64,000 nucleotides of DNA, from the NCBI RefSeq assembly GCF_006715395.1, contig NZ_VFNC01000002.1, forward strand, positions 1,240,001 through 1,304,000. The letters run 5' to 3'. Within the stretch, counting starts at the first letter, position 1. Each line of letters starts with the position of its first letter. The position numbers were made by a program, and so were the translations under genes. The notes beneath the pieces are model-generated. The model had not been told where the DNA came from, made no database searches, and saw only the letters and a list, made by a program, of their open reading frames with translations. The stretch is from Streptomyces sp. SLBN-31 (GTDB lineage Bacteria; Actinomycetota; Actinomycetes; Streptomycetales; Streptomycetaceae). Shown piece by piece: positions 1 to 8,689 of the stretch.

Positions 1-962
1 GTCAGCGCCCTTGATGCCATGCCGTAGGTGTAGAGGTTGTGGCCGACGCCCTGGAGACTGATCGCCTCGACGGGCGCCTGGTCACCGGTGGAGCCGTAGC
101 GGGTGCGGGTCCAGCCGGAGGCGGGCGTGTCGGTGGCGGCCGGGGTCTGGCCGACGCCGAGGACGTCGGTCCACTGCTTGATCTCCTCCCCGAAGTTGGG
201 GTAGCGCAGCGTCGCGTCGTCGGTGCCGTGCCACAGCTGCATGCGCGGTCGGCGCCCGGTGTAGCCGGGGTATGCGCCGCGCACCAGGTCGCCCCACTCC
301 CGCGGGGTGTGGGTGACGGTGCCGTTCGCGCAGGCGCTGTTCCACTCGGAGCCGTCGGTGGTGGCGAAGCAGCCGAAGGGCACGCCGGAGAAGGCCGCGC
401 CGGCCGCGAACACGTCCGGGTAGTCGCCGAGCAGGACGTTCGTCATCATCGCTCCGGAGGAGATGCCGGTGGCGAAGATCTTGCCGGGGTCCGCGCTGTA
501 GGTCCGGGTGACCCAGTCGATCATGGACTTGATGCCGACGGGGTCGCTGCCGCCGCCGCGCTTGAGGGCCTGGGGCGAGGAGACGTCGAAGCACTTGCTG
601 GCCCGGGTGACCGAGGGGTAGATCACGACGAAGCCGTAGGTGTCGGCGAGTTGCGCCCACTCGGTGCCGTTGTACATGGCCGGCCCGGAGCCGGTGCAGT
701 AGTGCACGGCCACGACGACCGCGGGGTGCGCGGTGACGCCGGCGGGCACGTAGAGGTACATCCGCAGGTTGCTGGGGTTGGTCCCGAAGTTCGTGACCTC
801 GGTGAGGGTGGCGGTGGGGACGGCGGCGCGCGTGGCGGCGGCGGCCGGCGGCGCGGTGAGGGTCACCGCGGCGAGTAACGGCAGCAGTACGGCGACCAGC
901 GCCGACAGGATCGTCCGCAACGGTCTGCTCACGGTCGCGCGGGGGCGGGTGCGGGTGGACAC
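1..962 (-). CDS. Secreted CE1-type esterase / PHB-depolymerase-like, 3' end outside window
   Basis: This gene encodes an extracellular alpha/beta-hydrolase esterase of the PHB depolymerase / acetylxylan-feruloyl esterase group. The start is the GTG at 962-960, preceded by GGGAG about 10 nt upstream. The product begins with a signal peptide: an Arg-rich head, a hydrophobic stretch (LSALVAVLLPLLAAVTL) and an Ala-rich cleavage region. The nucleophile elbow is GISSGAM (GxSxG), and HYCTGSGPAM matches the oxyanion region of the family. About 320 codons are visible and the frame runs off the left edge after the GVGHNLYTYG segment, which should carry the catalytic His, so any binding module is out of view. 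Leu codon 29 is TTA (878-876), which implies bldA control. It is divergent from a pectate lyase pair, suggesting a plant cell-wall degradation role. Confidence 0.87.
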   Translation of the reverse strand, partial: MSTRTRPRATVSRPLRTILSALVAVLLPLLAAVTLTAPPAAAATRAAVPTATLTEVTNFGTNPSNLRMYLYVPAGVTAHPAVVVAVHYCTGSGPAMYNGTEWAQLADTYGFVVIYPSVTRASKCFDVSSPQALKRGGGSDPVGIKSMIDWVTRTYSADPGKIFATGISSGAMMTNVLLGDYPDVFAAGAAFSGVPFGCFATTDGSEWNSACANGTVTHTPREWGDLVRGAYPGYTGRRPRMQLWHGTDDATLRYPNFGEEIKQWTDVLGVGQTPAATDTPASGWTRTRYGSTGDQAPVEAISLQGVGHNLYTYGMASRAL

Positions 963-1092
963 GTCCTTGTGCTCCCTTCTGGGCGTTCCGGAAATACGGG
1001 CCACCCCTTCCGGAAGACACTCGGGAACTCCCGGGAATCTCCCGGAAAAGAGGAGGCGTGCGTCCCGCATGGTGACATGGACACAACCGTCA

Positions 1093-1106
1093 TGGAAGCG
1101 CTCCCA
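1093..1106. promoter_or_regulatory. CebR-like LacI-family operator
   Basis: TGGAAGCGCTCCCA differs at one position from the 14-bp CebR palindrome TGGGAGCGCTCCCA, which represses cellulose and cello-oligosaccharide genes in Streptomyces. It lies in the 374-bp divergent region 963-1336, about 130 bp upstream of the esterase start. Binding by CebR itself is inferred; a related LacI-family repressor could use the same core. Confidence 0.55.
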
Positions 1107-1186
1107 CGCGACTTCCGCACCCAGATCCGGACAAGCCCTTGCACCGCACCGACCGGACCGAATTCTTTTGCGCAAAGCGTTGACCA

Positions 1187-1198
1187 GAAAGCGCTTTC
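1187..1198. promoter_or_regulatory. Perfect GAAAGCGCTTTC palindrome, LacI-type operator for the pectate lyases
   Basis: A perfect 12-bp palindrome with the central CG step typical of LacI-family operators lies about 140 bp upstream of the first pectate lyase. A second palindrome, TTTGCGCAAA, is at 1167-1176. The rest of the intergenic region (963-1336) shows no gene. Sugar-induced derepression is inferred from position and symmetry. Confidence 0.5.
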
Positions 1199-1336
1199 CC
1201 CCTACGGTCCGTTCAGCGATGTGACTTGCAGGCGCCCTCCGGGGGTCAAAGGGTCACAATGCCCCCGCGTCACGCTCAACATGGCGAACATCGTTCACAT
1301 ATACGATCACGCACGCTGTCGAAGGGACGCACCCGC

Positions 1337-2314
1337 ATGCGTACTCGCCCCCCACGTACACACGCGCAAAGATCCACAGCGGTGACGGCCACGGCGGCCG
1401 CCCTCGCCGCCGTCACCGTCCTCGCTCTCCCCCAGTCCGCCTCGGCGGCGGAGTCCTCGCCGGTCGGGTTCGGTGCCGGCACCACCGGCGGCGCCGGCGC
1501 CACGACGACGACCGTCTCTACGCTGTCGGCGTTCAAGTCGGCCGTCACCGGAAGCACCGCGAAGGTCGTCAGGGTCAGTGGCCTGATCCCACTGAGCGGC
1601 CAGGTGGACGTCGGCTCCAACACCACGGTGCTCGGCGTCGGTTCGTCGTCCGGGTTCACCGGCGGCGGACTGCGGCTGAAGAACGCCACCAACGTGATCA
1701 TCCGCAACCTGAACATCAGCAGGGCGGTCGGCACGGACGCCATCACGGTCCAGAAGTCGACCAAGGTCTGGATCGACCACAACTCCCTGTCGTCCGACCG
1801 TACCCACGGCAAGGATTACTACGACGGCCTGGTCGACATCACCCACGCGTCCGACTACGTGACCGTCTCCTGGAACACCTTCAAGGACCACTACAAGGGT
1901 TCCCTTGTCGGCCACAGCGACAACAACGCGAGCGAGGACACCGGGCACCTGCGGGTGACGTACCACCACAACTGGTTCGACAACGTGAACTCCCGCATCC
2001 CCAGCCTGCGTTTCGGCACCGGGCACTTCTACGACAACTATGTGGTCGGCGCCGAGACGGCCGTGCACTCCCGCATGGGCGCGCAGATGCTCGTCGAGAA
2101 CAACGTGTTCCGCTCCACCCAGGTCGCCGTCACCACCAACCGCGACAGCGACGTGGACGGCTACGCCAACCTCAAGGGCAACGACCTGGGCGGCGCCACG
2201 ACCGAGATCTCACAGGTCGGGACCTTCACCAGCCCGCCCTACGGCTACACGGCCGAGCCGGCCTCCTCCGTCGTCGCCTCGGTGACCGGCGGCGCGGGCA
2301 CCGGAAAGCTCTGA
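1337..2314 (+). CDS. Secreted pectate lyase, polysaccharide lyase family 1
   Basis: This is an extracellular calcium-dependent pectate lyase that cleaves polygalacturonate by beta-elimination. The chosen start is ATG 1337, with GAAGGGA about 9 nt upstream; it gives 325 residues and a clean signal peptide (Arg-rich head, hydrophobic core, cleavage near SASAAES). An upstream in-frame start at 1226 would add an unlikely 37 residues. The family signatures WIDHN, VTVSWN and the RIPSLRFG segment, which holds the catalytic Arg, are in order along a right-handed beta-helix. The next gene, a family 3 pectate lyase, starts 32 bp downstream on the same strand, so the two are probably co-transcribed under the upstream LacI-type palindromes. 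Confidence 0.93.
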   Translation: MRTRPPRTHAQRSTAVTATAAALAAVTVLALPQSASAAESSPVGFGAGTTGGAGATTTTVSTLSAFKSAVTGSTAKVVRVSGLIPLSGQVDVGSNTTVLGVGSSSGFTGGGLRLKNATNVIIRNLNISRAVGTDAITVQKSTKVWIDHNSLSSDRTHGKDYYDGLVDITHASDYVTVSWNTFKDHYKGSLVGHSDNNASEDTGHLRVTYHHNWFDNVNSRIPSLRFGTGHFYDNYVVGAETAVHSRMGAQMLVENNVFRSTQVAVTTNRDSDVDGYANLKGNDLGGATTEISQVGTFTSPPYGYTAEPASSVVASVTGGAGTGKL

Positions 2315-2346
2315 CCCCACCCCCCTCAAAAAGAAGGCATCGGGAC

Positions 2347-3150
2347 ATGACTTCATCAACTTCCTTACGCGCCCGCAGGCGCGCACTGGCCGGCGCCCTG
2401 GCCGCGCTCGGCCTCACGTCTGTCATGATCATGACGGAAGGAGCCGCTCCGGCGAGTGCCGCCACCTGGCCCACCGCCAACGGCAGCCAGGCCGTCACCG
2501 CCACCATCTCGATCTCCGGTACCAAGGACTACGGGATGAAGCGCCTCTACGGCAGCGGCGACCTCGGCACCGGCGGGCAGAACGAGGACCAGGACCCGAT
2601 CCTGGATCTGGCGGCCGGCGCCGTCCTGAAGAACGTCATCATCGGCGCGCCCGCCGCGGACGGCATCCACTGCGAGGGCAGCTGCACGCTGCAGAACGTG
2701 TGGTGGGAGGACGTCGGCGAGGACGCGGCGACGTTCCGGGGCTCCTCGTCCTCCAACGTGTACACCGTCTCCGGCGGTGGTGCGAAGGAGGCCAGCGACA
2801 AGGTGTTCCAGTTCAACGGCGCCGGCACGCTCAACGTCTCGAACTTCGCCGTGCAGAACTTCGGCAAGCTGGTGCGCAGCTGCGGCAACTGCAAGACGCA
2901 GTACAAGCGGACGATCAACCTCAACACCATCGAGGCGACCTACAAGGGCACCGCGCTCGTCGGCATCAACACCAACTACGGCGACAGCGCGACCCTGAAG
3001 AAGATCACCATCATCGGTGACAGCAGCAAGAAGATCGTGCCCTGCCAGAAGTACATCGGCAACAACACGGGCGCGGAGCCGCCGAAGAACGGTTCGGGTC
3101 CGGACGGGACGTACTGCAAGTACGCGAGTTCGGACATCACCTACAAGTAG
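2347..3150 (+). CDS. Secreted pectate lyase, polysaccharide lyase family 3
   Basis: This is a 267-residue secreted pectate lyase of family PL3. It has an N-terminal signal peptide (LRARRRALAGALAALGL, ending near APASAATW). The diagnostic segments ADGIHCEGSCTL and NVWWEDVGEDAATFRG are present, followed by the Cys-rich SCGNCKTQYKR region, and the size is normal for the family. The seventh codon is TTA (2365-2367), so translation should depend on the bldA tRNA. It follows the PL1 lyase by 32 bp with an AAGAAGG-type ribosome site. The two enzymes have different folds but act on the same polymer. A strong hairpin ends the unit at 3172-3210. Confidence 0.92.
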   Translation: MTSSTSLRARRRALAGALAALGLTSVMIMTEGAAPASAATWPTANGSQAVTATISISGTKDYGMKRLYGSGDLGTGGQNEDQDPILDLAAGAVLKNVIIGAPAADGIHCEGSCTLQNVWWEDVGEDAATFRGSSSSNVYTVSGGGAKEASDKVFQFNGAGTLNVSNFAVQNFGKLVRSCGNCKTQYKRTINLNTIEATYKGTALVGINTNYGDSATLKKITIIGDSSKKIVPCQKYIGNNTGAEPPKNGSGPDGTYCKYASSDITYK

Positions 3151-3171
3151 CCCTCCCCCCACGGTGGATCA

Positions 3172-3210
3172 GGCCGTACGAAGCACACCCGCACGGTGCT
3201 TCGTACGGCC
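3172..3210. terminator. Bidirectional terminator hairpin
   Basis: A perfect 15-bp stem (GGCCGTACGAAGCAC with its complement at 3196-3210) encloses a 9-nt loop. It sits between the convergent pectate lyase and paaX-like genes and begins 6 bp before the paaX stop codon. Confidence 0.8.
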
Positions 3211-3216
3211 GCCGTG

Positions 3217-3969
3217 TCAGGTGCCCATGTCCCTGGTGATCTGCTGCTGGTAGTCCGCGTACGCGGCGCGCAGGGCCGGACCCGGCCAGTCGGCGGGGAG
3301 GAGCCCGGCGGGCAGCACGGGGTCCGTCAGCAGATGGCGTACGACCGCGGCGAAGGCGGCGAAGACTTCCGCGGGCCGGTCGGCCCGAGCGATGTGGGCC
3401 AGCAGGGCGCGGGCGGTGGCGGCCCACGCGTCCAACGGCCACAGCCCTTCGGCCAGTTCGCGCGCCGGGCGGTCGGGGCGGGCGGTGCAGGTCTCGGCCA
3501 CCGCCGACAGGTCGCCCGGCAGGGGGCGGCTGAGGTTGGCGGGACGCAGCCACACCCCCTCACGCAGTTCGGCCAGTCGCAGGGCGGTGAGACGGGCGCG
3601 CAGCTCGGCGCGTTCGGCGGGGCCGCGGCCGGTCGCCGTGACCACCACCATCTCCCAGTCACCGCTCCACGCGCGCGTGCGTGCCTCGACCGCCTCGTCC
3701 TGTCGGCGCTGGCGCGCCAGCAGACGGTCGCTGAGCCGGTAGACGGAGTCGTCCGAGCGCCGCAGGTCCCCGGCGGTGACCATCCGGCTGAGCGCGGCAC
3801 GCAGCGTGGAGCCGCCGACGCCGAAGGGCTCCACCGCCCGGACGAGATCCTTCACGGCGAGTTCCGGCGGGTGCGTGCCCAGCAGCAGGCTCAGCACGAC
3901 CGACCTCGCGGACAGCGGCCGCAGGTCGACCTGGCCGGACCGCTCCGAGACGTTCATGCGCATGGGCAC
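3217..3969 (-). CDS. PaaX-family transcriptional regulator
   Basis: This is a 250-residue PaaX-like repressor; the family uses acyl-CoA ligands such as phenylacetyl-CoA. The N-terminal winged helix (LSARSVVLSLLLG... VGGSTLRAALSRMVTAGDLRR) is followed by the PaaX central and C-terminal domains. The start is GTG 3969, which sits about 14 nt after a strong AAGGAGG (3983-3989); in-frame ATG codons at 3963 and 3957 are alternatives. It is divergent from an AidB-like acyl-CoA dehydrogenase, a pairing that suggests local control by an acyl-CoA ligand. An inverted repeat in the 50-bp gap is a candidate operator. Confidence 0.85.
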   Translation of the reverse strand: MPMRMNVSERSGQVDLRPLSARSVVLSLLLGTHPPELAVKDLVRAVEPFGVGGSTLRAALSRMVTAGDLRRSDDSVYRLSDRLLARQRRQDEAVEARTRAWSGDWEMVVVTATGRGPAERAELRARLTALRLAELREGVWLRPANLSRPLPGDLSAVAETCTARPDRPARELAEGLWPLDAWAATARALLAHIARADRPAEVFAAFAAVVRHLLTDPVLPAGLLPADWPGPALRAAYADYQQQITRDMGT

Positions 3970-3990
3970 GTACTCTACGGGCGCCTCCTT

Positions 3991-4026
3991 GTTGCATCAT
4001 TGCTGCGAGCGCAGAAAAGATGCAAC
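3991..4026. promoter_or_regulatory. Inverted repeat between paaX-like and acyl-CoA dehydrogenase genes
   Basis: The arms GTTGCATC (3991-3998) and GATGCAAC (4019-4026) are perfect 8-bp complements separated by 20 bp. The right arm contains the first ATG of the dehydrogenase frame (4020), and the left arm lies just upstream of the paaX ribosome site. This position would let one dimer pair cover both promoters. The assignment to PaaX is inferred. Confidence 0.5.
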
Positions 4027-5714
4027 ATGTCGGCATGGTCTCGACACCCGTTCCCGCGCGGCCGCAGCCGCAGTACGCCACGCACGACGTCACCAACCAA
4101 CCGCCTCCCCTGACCCCGTACGACGCCTCCGAGGACACCGCTCTGCTGGAAGGTCTGCGGCGCGAGGGCGCCGGATGGGCCGAGGAGGGCGTCCGCCGGC
4201 TGGGGCTGCGGGCCGGCAGCGCCGAGGCGCAGGAGTGGGCGGAACTCGCCAATGTCCACGAGCCGGTGCTGCGCACGCACGACCGGTACGGCAACCGGAT
4301 CGACGAGGTCGACTTCCACCCCGCCTGGCACCACCTGATGCGGGCCGCGGTCGCCGAGGGACTGGCCGGGGCGCCGTGGGCGGACGCCCGGCCCGGCGCC
4401 CACGTCGCCAGGACCGCCGGCGGGCTGGTGTGGGGGCACACCGACGCGGGGCACGGCTGCCCGACGTCGATGACGTACGCGGCGGTCCCCGCGCTGCGCG
4501 CGCAGCCGGACCTGGCCAAGGTCTACGAACCCCTGCTGACCGGCCGCGAGTACGACCCCACGCTGAGGGTGCCGACCGAGAAGCCCGGGCTGCTCGCGGG
4601 CATGGGGATGACCGAGAAGCAGGGCGGCTCCGACGTCCGTACGAACACGACCACGGCGTGGCCGACCGCCGAGCCCGGCGTGTACCGGCTGCGCGGGCAC
4701 AAGTGGTTCACGTCGGCGCCGATGTGCGACGTGTTCCTGGTCCTGGCACAGGCCCCGGAGGGGCTCTCCTGCTTCCTGGTGCCGCGGATCCTGCCCGACG
4801 GGACCCGCAACACCTTCCGCATCCAGCGACTGAAGGACAAGCTGGGCAACCGCTCCAACGCCTCCTCCGAGCCGGAGTTCGACGGGACGGTGGCCTGGCT
4901 GGTCGGGCCCGAGGGCCGGGGCGTGAAGACGATCATCGAGATGGTCAACTGCACGCGTCTGGACTGCGTGATGATGTCGGCCACGCTGATGCGCAAGACG
5001 CTCGTCGAGGCGGGCCACCACGCGCGCCACCGCAGCGCGTTCGGGGCGCGGCTGGTCGACCAGCCGCTGATGCGCAACGTTCCGGCCGATCTCGCGCTGG
5101 AGTCGGAGGCCGCCACCACACTCACCCTACGGCTGGCCGGCGCGGCCGACCGGGCGGTCCGCGGGGACGCCGGTGAGACGGCCTTCCGGCGGATCGCCAC
5201 GGCCGTGGGCAAGTACTGGGTGACCAAGCGGGGCCCGGCCTTCACCGCCGAGGCCCTGGAGTGCCTGGGCGGCAACGGCTACGTCGAGGAGTCGGGCATG
5301 CCCCGCCACTACCGCGAGGCCCCGCTGCTGTCGATCTGGGAGGGCTCGGGCAACGTCAACGCCCTGGACGTGCTGCGGGCGCTGCGCCGGGAGCCCGGCA
5401 CCGCGCAGGCCCTCTTCGACGAACTGGCCCTGGCGCGGGGCGCGGACGCCCGGCTGGATGCCGCCGTGGTCCGCCTGGAAGGGCTGCTCACCACCGGTTC
5501 CGAGGCCGGCGCGCGCCGCCTGGTGGAGTCGATGGCGCTGGCCCTGCAGGCGTCCCTCCTGGTCCGGCACGCCCCGCCCGCAGTGGCCGACGCCTTCTGC
5601 GCGACCCGGCTGGGCGGCGACTGGGGACACGCCTTCGGCACGCTGCCCGACGGCGCCGACCTGGACGCGATCCTGGAGCGGTCCCTGCCGGACGGCGGGT
5701 CGCCCTTGCCATAG
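4020..5714 (+). CDS. AidB-like acyl-CoA dehydrogenase
   Basis: This is a flavin acyl-CoA dehydrogenase of the AidB / isovaleryl-CoA dehydrogenase-like subgroup (564 residues; E. coli AidB is about 540). The AidB-type N-terminal extension with the FHPAWHHLMRAA segment, the FAD-binding GMGMTEKQGGSDVRTNTT motif, and the C-terminal ECLGGNGYVEESGMPRHYRE and IWEGSGNVNALDVLRAL segments are all present. The start is uncertain: ATG 4020 and ATG 4035 both lack a clear ribosome site, so translation could be leaderless, and 4020 lies inside an operator-like repeat. AidB homologues are linked to alkylation stress, but the PaaX neighbour favours a role in acyl-CoA or aromatic catabolism. The substrate is unknown. 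Confidence 0.88.
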   Translation: MQHVGMVSTPVPARPQPQYATHDVTNQPPPLTPYDASEDTALLEGLRREGAGWAEEGVRRLGLRAGSAEAQEWAELANVHEPVLRTHDRYGNRIDEVDFHPAWHHLMRAAVAEGLAGAPWADARPGAHVARTAGGLVWGHTDAGHGCPTSMTYAAVPALRAQPDLAKVYEPLLTGREYDPTLRVPTEKPGLLAGMGMTEKQGGSDVRTNTTTAWPTAEPGVYRLRGHKWFTSAPMCDVFLVLAQAPEGLSCFLVPRILPDGTRNTFRIQRLKDKLGNRSNASSEPEFDGTVAWLVGPEGRGVKTIIEMVNCTRLDCVMMSATLMRKTLVEAGHHARHRSAFGARLVDQPLMRNVPADLALESEAATTLTLRLAGAADRAVRGDAGETAFRRIATAVGKYWVTKRGPAFTAEALECLGGNGYVEESGMPRHYREAPLLSIWEGSGNVNALDVLRALRREPGTAQALFDELALARGADARLDAAVVRLEGLLTTGSEAGARRLVESMALALQASLLVRHAPPAVADAFCATRLGGDWGHAFGTLPDGADLDAILERSLPDGGSPLP

Positions 5715-5752
5715 GCGAGATCTGCGCACAGTGACCTCCCGATCCCGCTGCG

Positions 5753-5775
5753 TTGTCAGTGGCGTGGTGCAGACT
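5753..5775 (+). promoter_or_regulatory. RecA-independent DNA-damage-type promoter
   Basis: TTGTCAGTG (5753-5761), an 8-bp spacer and CAGACT (5770-5775) match the actinobacterial RecA-independent damage promoter TTGTCRGTG-N8-TANNNT, except that the -10 begins with C. It lies 36 bp upstream of the HEAT-repeat gene. A near copy with the same spacing and the same -10 is at 8690-8712. Confidence 0.55.
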
Positions 5776-5811
5776 CACGGACAGTTGGCGCTTCGCCTGG
5801 GGGAGGACAAC

Positions 5812-7824
5812 GTGTTCACGGGGATCGACGAGGTCGACTGGGCCTCGCTGAGGCACGCGTACGGAAGCGCGGAGGACGTGCCCGGACTGCTGAGGGGCCT
5901 GGCCTCCGCGGACCCGGCCGAGCGGGAGACCGCGCTGGACGGCATGTACGGAGCGGTGCATCACCAGGGAGACGTGTACGACTCGACGCTTGCGTGTCTG
6001 CCGTTCCTGCTCGCCCTGGTGGCGAACGAAGCGGTGCCCGAGCGGGGCGGCATCGTCGAACTGCTGGTCAGCATCGGGCAGGACGGCGAGGAGCGGGTCG
6101 GCGACGACACCCGCGCCATGGCCCGCGCGGCGGTCCGGGCGGGCGCCGAGGTCTTCGTACGGCTGAACCAGGACCCCGACCCCGAGGTACGGCGGGCGGC
6201 GGCGGGCGCGCTGGTGAGGTTCCTCGACGCACCCGCGCGCGTGCTGGGTCTGGTGCGGGAGCGGCTCACCGTGGAGCGGGACGACCGGGTCCTGCTCGCC
6301 CTCGCCGAGGCCCTCGGGGTGTTCGCGCGCCGGCACCCCGGGCCGGCGGCCGAGGCGGTGGAGCTGCTGGCGGCCCAGAGCGCGCCGCCGTTCGGGCCCG
6401 GACTGCGGCTGGCGGCGCTCGGACAGCTCGCGGGCTGCGCCCCCGACTGGCTTCCCGAGGAACTGGTGCCCACCGTGGTAAGGCTGCTCAGGGAGCGCTC
6501 GACGCTGCGGCCGTGCCGCCCCGGGGAGCCGGACCGGCCGGAGACGGACACGCTCATCGGCCGGCTGCGGCGGCTGCGCCCCTCGGACGAGGAGGGCTCA
6601 CAGCTGCTGCGGACCCTGCACAGCGCGCTCGACGACCGGGTGGAGGAGCGGATCGCTCTGCTGGTCGGGCAGTTGAGCAGCCCGGACGCGACCGACAGGT
6701 GCAACGCGGTGTGGATGTCCATGGGGCTGTTCCGCGAGTGGCGTGCCGACTACGGCGAACCGGTCGCGCTGATCGGCGCCCAACTGGGCGCCGAGGAGGA
6801 CCGGTTGCGCGACGCGGCGCTGGCCGTCCTGGAAGGCCTCCTCGACCTGGCCGCCCCGGCCGCGGACCACCTCCACACGCTGGTCGCCTCCCGTCCGGAG
6901 CTGTGGGTACGGCACTGGGAACACGGGTCGCCGAGCCTGGGCACCGGACTCAAGGCCCTGGCCCTGTGCGGAGATCCGCGGGCGACGCCCCTGCTGGCCG
7001 AGGTGCTGGCCGGACCCGTCGTGCCGAATGAGCTCGGGCGCGTGGTGGTCCATCTGGGGCCCGCGGCGCGCCCCTTGGCACCGGCCCTGCGACAAAGGCT
7101 CGGCGAGGTCCCGCTCGACTCCCCCGACACCTACGACCGGGCGGCACCGCTGCTGTGGGCACTGGGGGCCCTCGGGGACGTCGAGTCGGTACCTCAGGTG
7201 CTGCGCCTGCTGCTGGGCATGCCGGACGGGCTGCGGTCCCGGGACACGGTGGTGGAGTCGGCGGCCCGCGCCCTGGGGGCTTTCGGGCCGGCGGCCGGTG
7301 AGGCGGCACCCGTGCTGCGGGGCCTGCTGGACTCCGGGGCGGCGGTCGCCGCCGCAGCGGCGCTGTGGGCGGTGGAGGAGGACACGGCGGCGGTACTGCC
7401 GGTGCTGCTGCGGGAGTTGAGGGGCGAGCGGCGCGGACGGACGGCGGCGGCCGACGCGCTGGCGCGGCTGGGTCCCGCGGGCCGTCCCGCACTGGCCGAC
7501 CTGCGGCGCATGGCCGCGGCCGACGACCTGTGGCAACGGACGTCGGCGGCGTGCGCCCTGTGGCGGATCGGCGGGGCCGGGCACACGGACGTCGCCGCTC
7601 CCGTCCTGCGGGCGGCCTGGGCGGCGAACCCGCACACCCGTCCCCCGGTCGCCGAGTGCGTCACCGCACTGGGCCCCGTCGCCGAGCCCCTCCACGATCT
7701 GCTGCGCGCCGAACTCGCCTCCCCACGGCGCCACCAGGCGTCCCTGGGCGGCTACGGCAGCCACGACATCGCCGACGACCTGCGACTGCTACGGGTGTGC
7801 CGGGAAGGGATGAGCGCCGCCTAG
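5812..7824 (+). CDS. HEAT-repeat (PBS-lyase-type) protein
   Basis: This is a 670-residue cytoplasmic protein built of repeated two-helix units rich in Ala, Leu, Arg and Glu, of the HEAT / PBS-lyase repeat type. Examples are DPDPEVRRAAAGALVRFL near residue 125 and LGALGDVESVPQVLRLLLG near residue 450. There is no catalytic motif, signal peptide or membrane segment, so a scaffold or protein-binding role is likely. The start is GTG 5812, with GGGGGAGG 6 nt upstream; longer in-frame starts lack a ribosome site. A promoter resembling RecA-independent DNA-damage promoters lies 36 bp upstream, and the same element precedes the propeller gene at 8753. The partner is unknown. Confidence 0.8.
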   Translation: MFTGIDEVDWASLRHAYGSAEDVPGLLRGLASADPAERETALDGMYGAVHHQGDVYDSTLACLPFLLALVANEAVPERGGIVELLVSIGQDGEERVGDDTRAMARAAVRAGAEVFVRLNQDPDPEVRRAAAGALVRFLDAPARVLGLVRERLTVERDDRVLLALAEALGVFARRHPGPAAEAVELLAAQSAPPFGPGLRLAALGQLAGCAPDWLPEELVPTVVRLLRERSTLRPCRPGEPDRPETDTLIGRLRRLRPSDEEGSQLLRTLHSALDDRVEERIALLVGQLSSPDATDRCNAVWMSMGLFREWRADYGEPVALIGAQLGAEEDRLRDAALAVLEGLLDLAAPAADHLHTLVASRPELWVRHWEHGSPSLGTGLKALALCGDPRATPLLAEVLAGPVVPNELGRVVVHLGPAARPLAPALRQRLGEVPLDSPDTYDRAAPLLWALGALGDVESVPQVLRLLLGMPDGLRSRDTVVESAARALGAFGPAAGEAAPVLRGLLDSGAAVAAAAALWAVEEDTAAVLPVLLRELRGERRGRTAAADALARLGPAGRPALADLRRMAAADDLWQRTSAACALWRIGGAGHTDVAAPVLRAAWAANPHTRPPVAECVTALGPVAEPLHDLLRAELASPRRHQASLGGYGSHDIADDLRLLRVCREGMSAA

Positions 7825-7897
7825 GGAACTCTCGCACCGGGTGGCCGGGCACAGCCGGTGCGACGGCAGGGCGTGCCGCCGCCCCAGCCAGCCGCTG

Positions 7898-8482
7898 TCA
7901 CCTCGTCTTGCGTCCCCACAGGGGGCCGAAGCGGGCCCACTCGGTGTCCCACATGTCCAGGCGTCGGCGCTCCAGGCGGCCGCACAGCATCCGGCCGCCG
8001 ACGAAGGGGACCGCCGCGGCGCTGATGCCGACCAGGACACCGATGAGGGCGGCCCGGACATGGGCCTGGGCGACGCCGGCGGGCCGGGTGACCAGGTGGC
8101 CCTGCCGGTCGGACCAGATCGGGACCGTGCTGCCGGCCGGGCTGCCGGGACCCACCCGGACCTGGCCGGTGTGCCGGCTGCCGTCCGGCGCGGTCCAGCT
8201 CACGTTGCCCCACACCTGGTCGCCGCTCGCCGTCCGGGAGTTGGCGGTGGCCTTTCCCGGGGCCTTCGCGGTCAGCCGCGCGTCGACGCGGTGCCATTCG
8301 GCCCGCTCGCGGGCCAACCCGTTCTCCACGGACTGGGTGGCCGCCAGAGCGGCCAGCACCCCGGCGATCACGGTGACCACCCAGGCGCCGAGCACGACCC
8401 AGGCCTCCACCGCGTCGGTGCGGCGTTTCAACGGGTTGCGTCGCCAGCGCCACAGCCACACCCTCGGACCACGGAACGCCAT
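7898..8482 (-). CDS. Rv1733c-like two-pass membrane protein
   Basis: This is a 194-residue membrane protein with one hydrophobic segment near residues 27-50 (AWVVLGAWVVTVIAGVLAAL) and another near 140-160 (RAALIGVLVGISAAAVPFVG). Between them is an extracytoplasmic domain with VWGNVSWTAPDGSRHTGQV, as seen in Streptomyces Rv1733c-family proteins. The start at ATG 8482 is set by GGAGG 9 nt upstream; the ATGs at 8506 and 8500 lie at or before that ribosome site. No function is established. It is convergent with the HEAT-repeat gene. Confidence 0.75.
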   Translation of the reverse strand: MAFRGPRVWLWRWRRNPLKRRTDAVEAWVVLGAWVVTVIAGVLAALAATQSVENGLARERAEWHRVDARLTAKAPGKATANSRTASGDQVWGNVSWTAPDGSRHTGQVRVGPGSPAGSTVPIWSDRQGHLVTRPAGVAQAHVRAALIGVLVGISAAAVPFVGGRMLCGRLERRRLDMWDTEWARFGPLWGRKTR

Positions 8483-8689
8483 AGAAGGCAGCCTCCTCAT
8501 GAGCACATGACCATCCCCGATCTCCCTCCCTTACGGGCCGAGATCCCCGGATGCTCAGGCGGGTACCCCGACTCGACGGTCGCACGGCTTCCCGAATCGC
8601 GCGGGCCACTTCGCGAAAGAGTCCGAAAGATCGCGGTCCGGGGCTGCCAGGGCCGCGCTGAGCTGCGGCGATGCCGTACCCAGAGGTGA

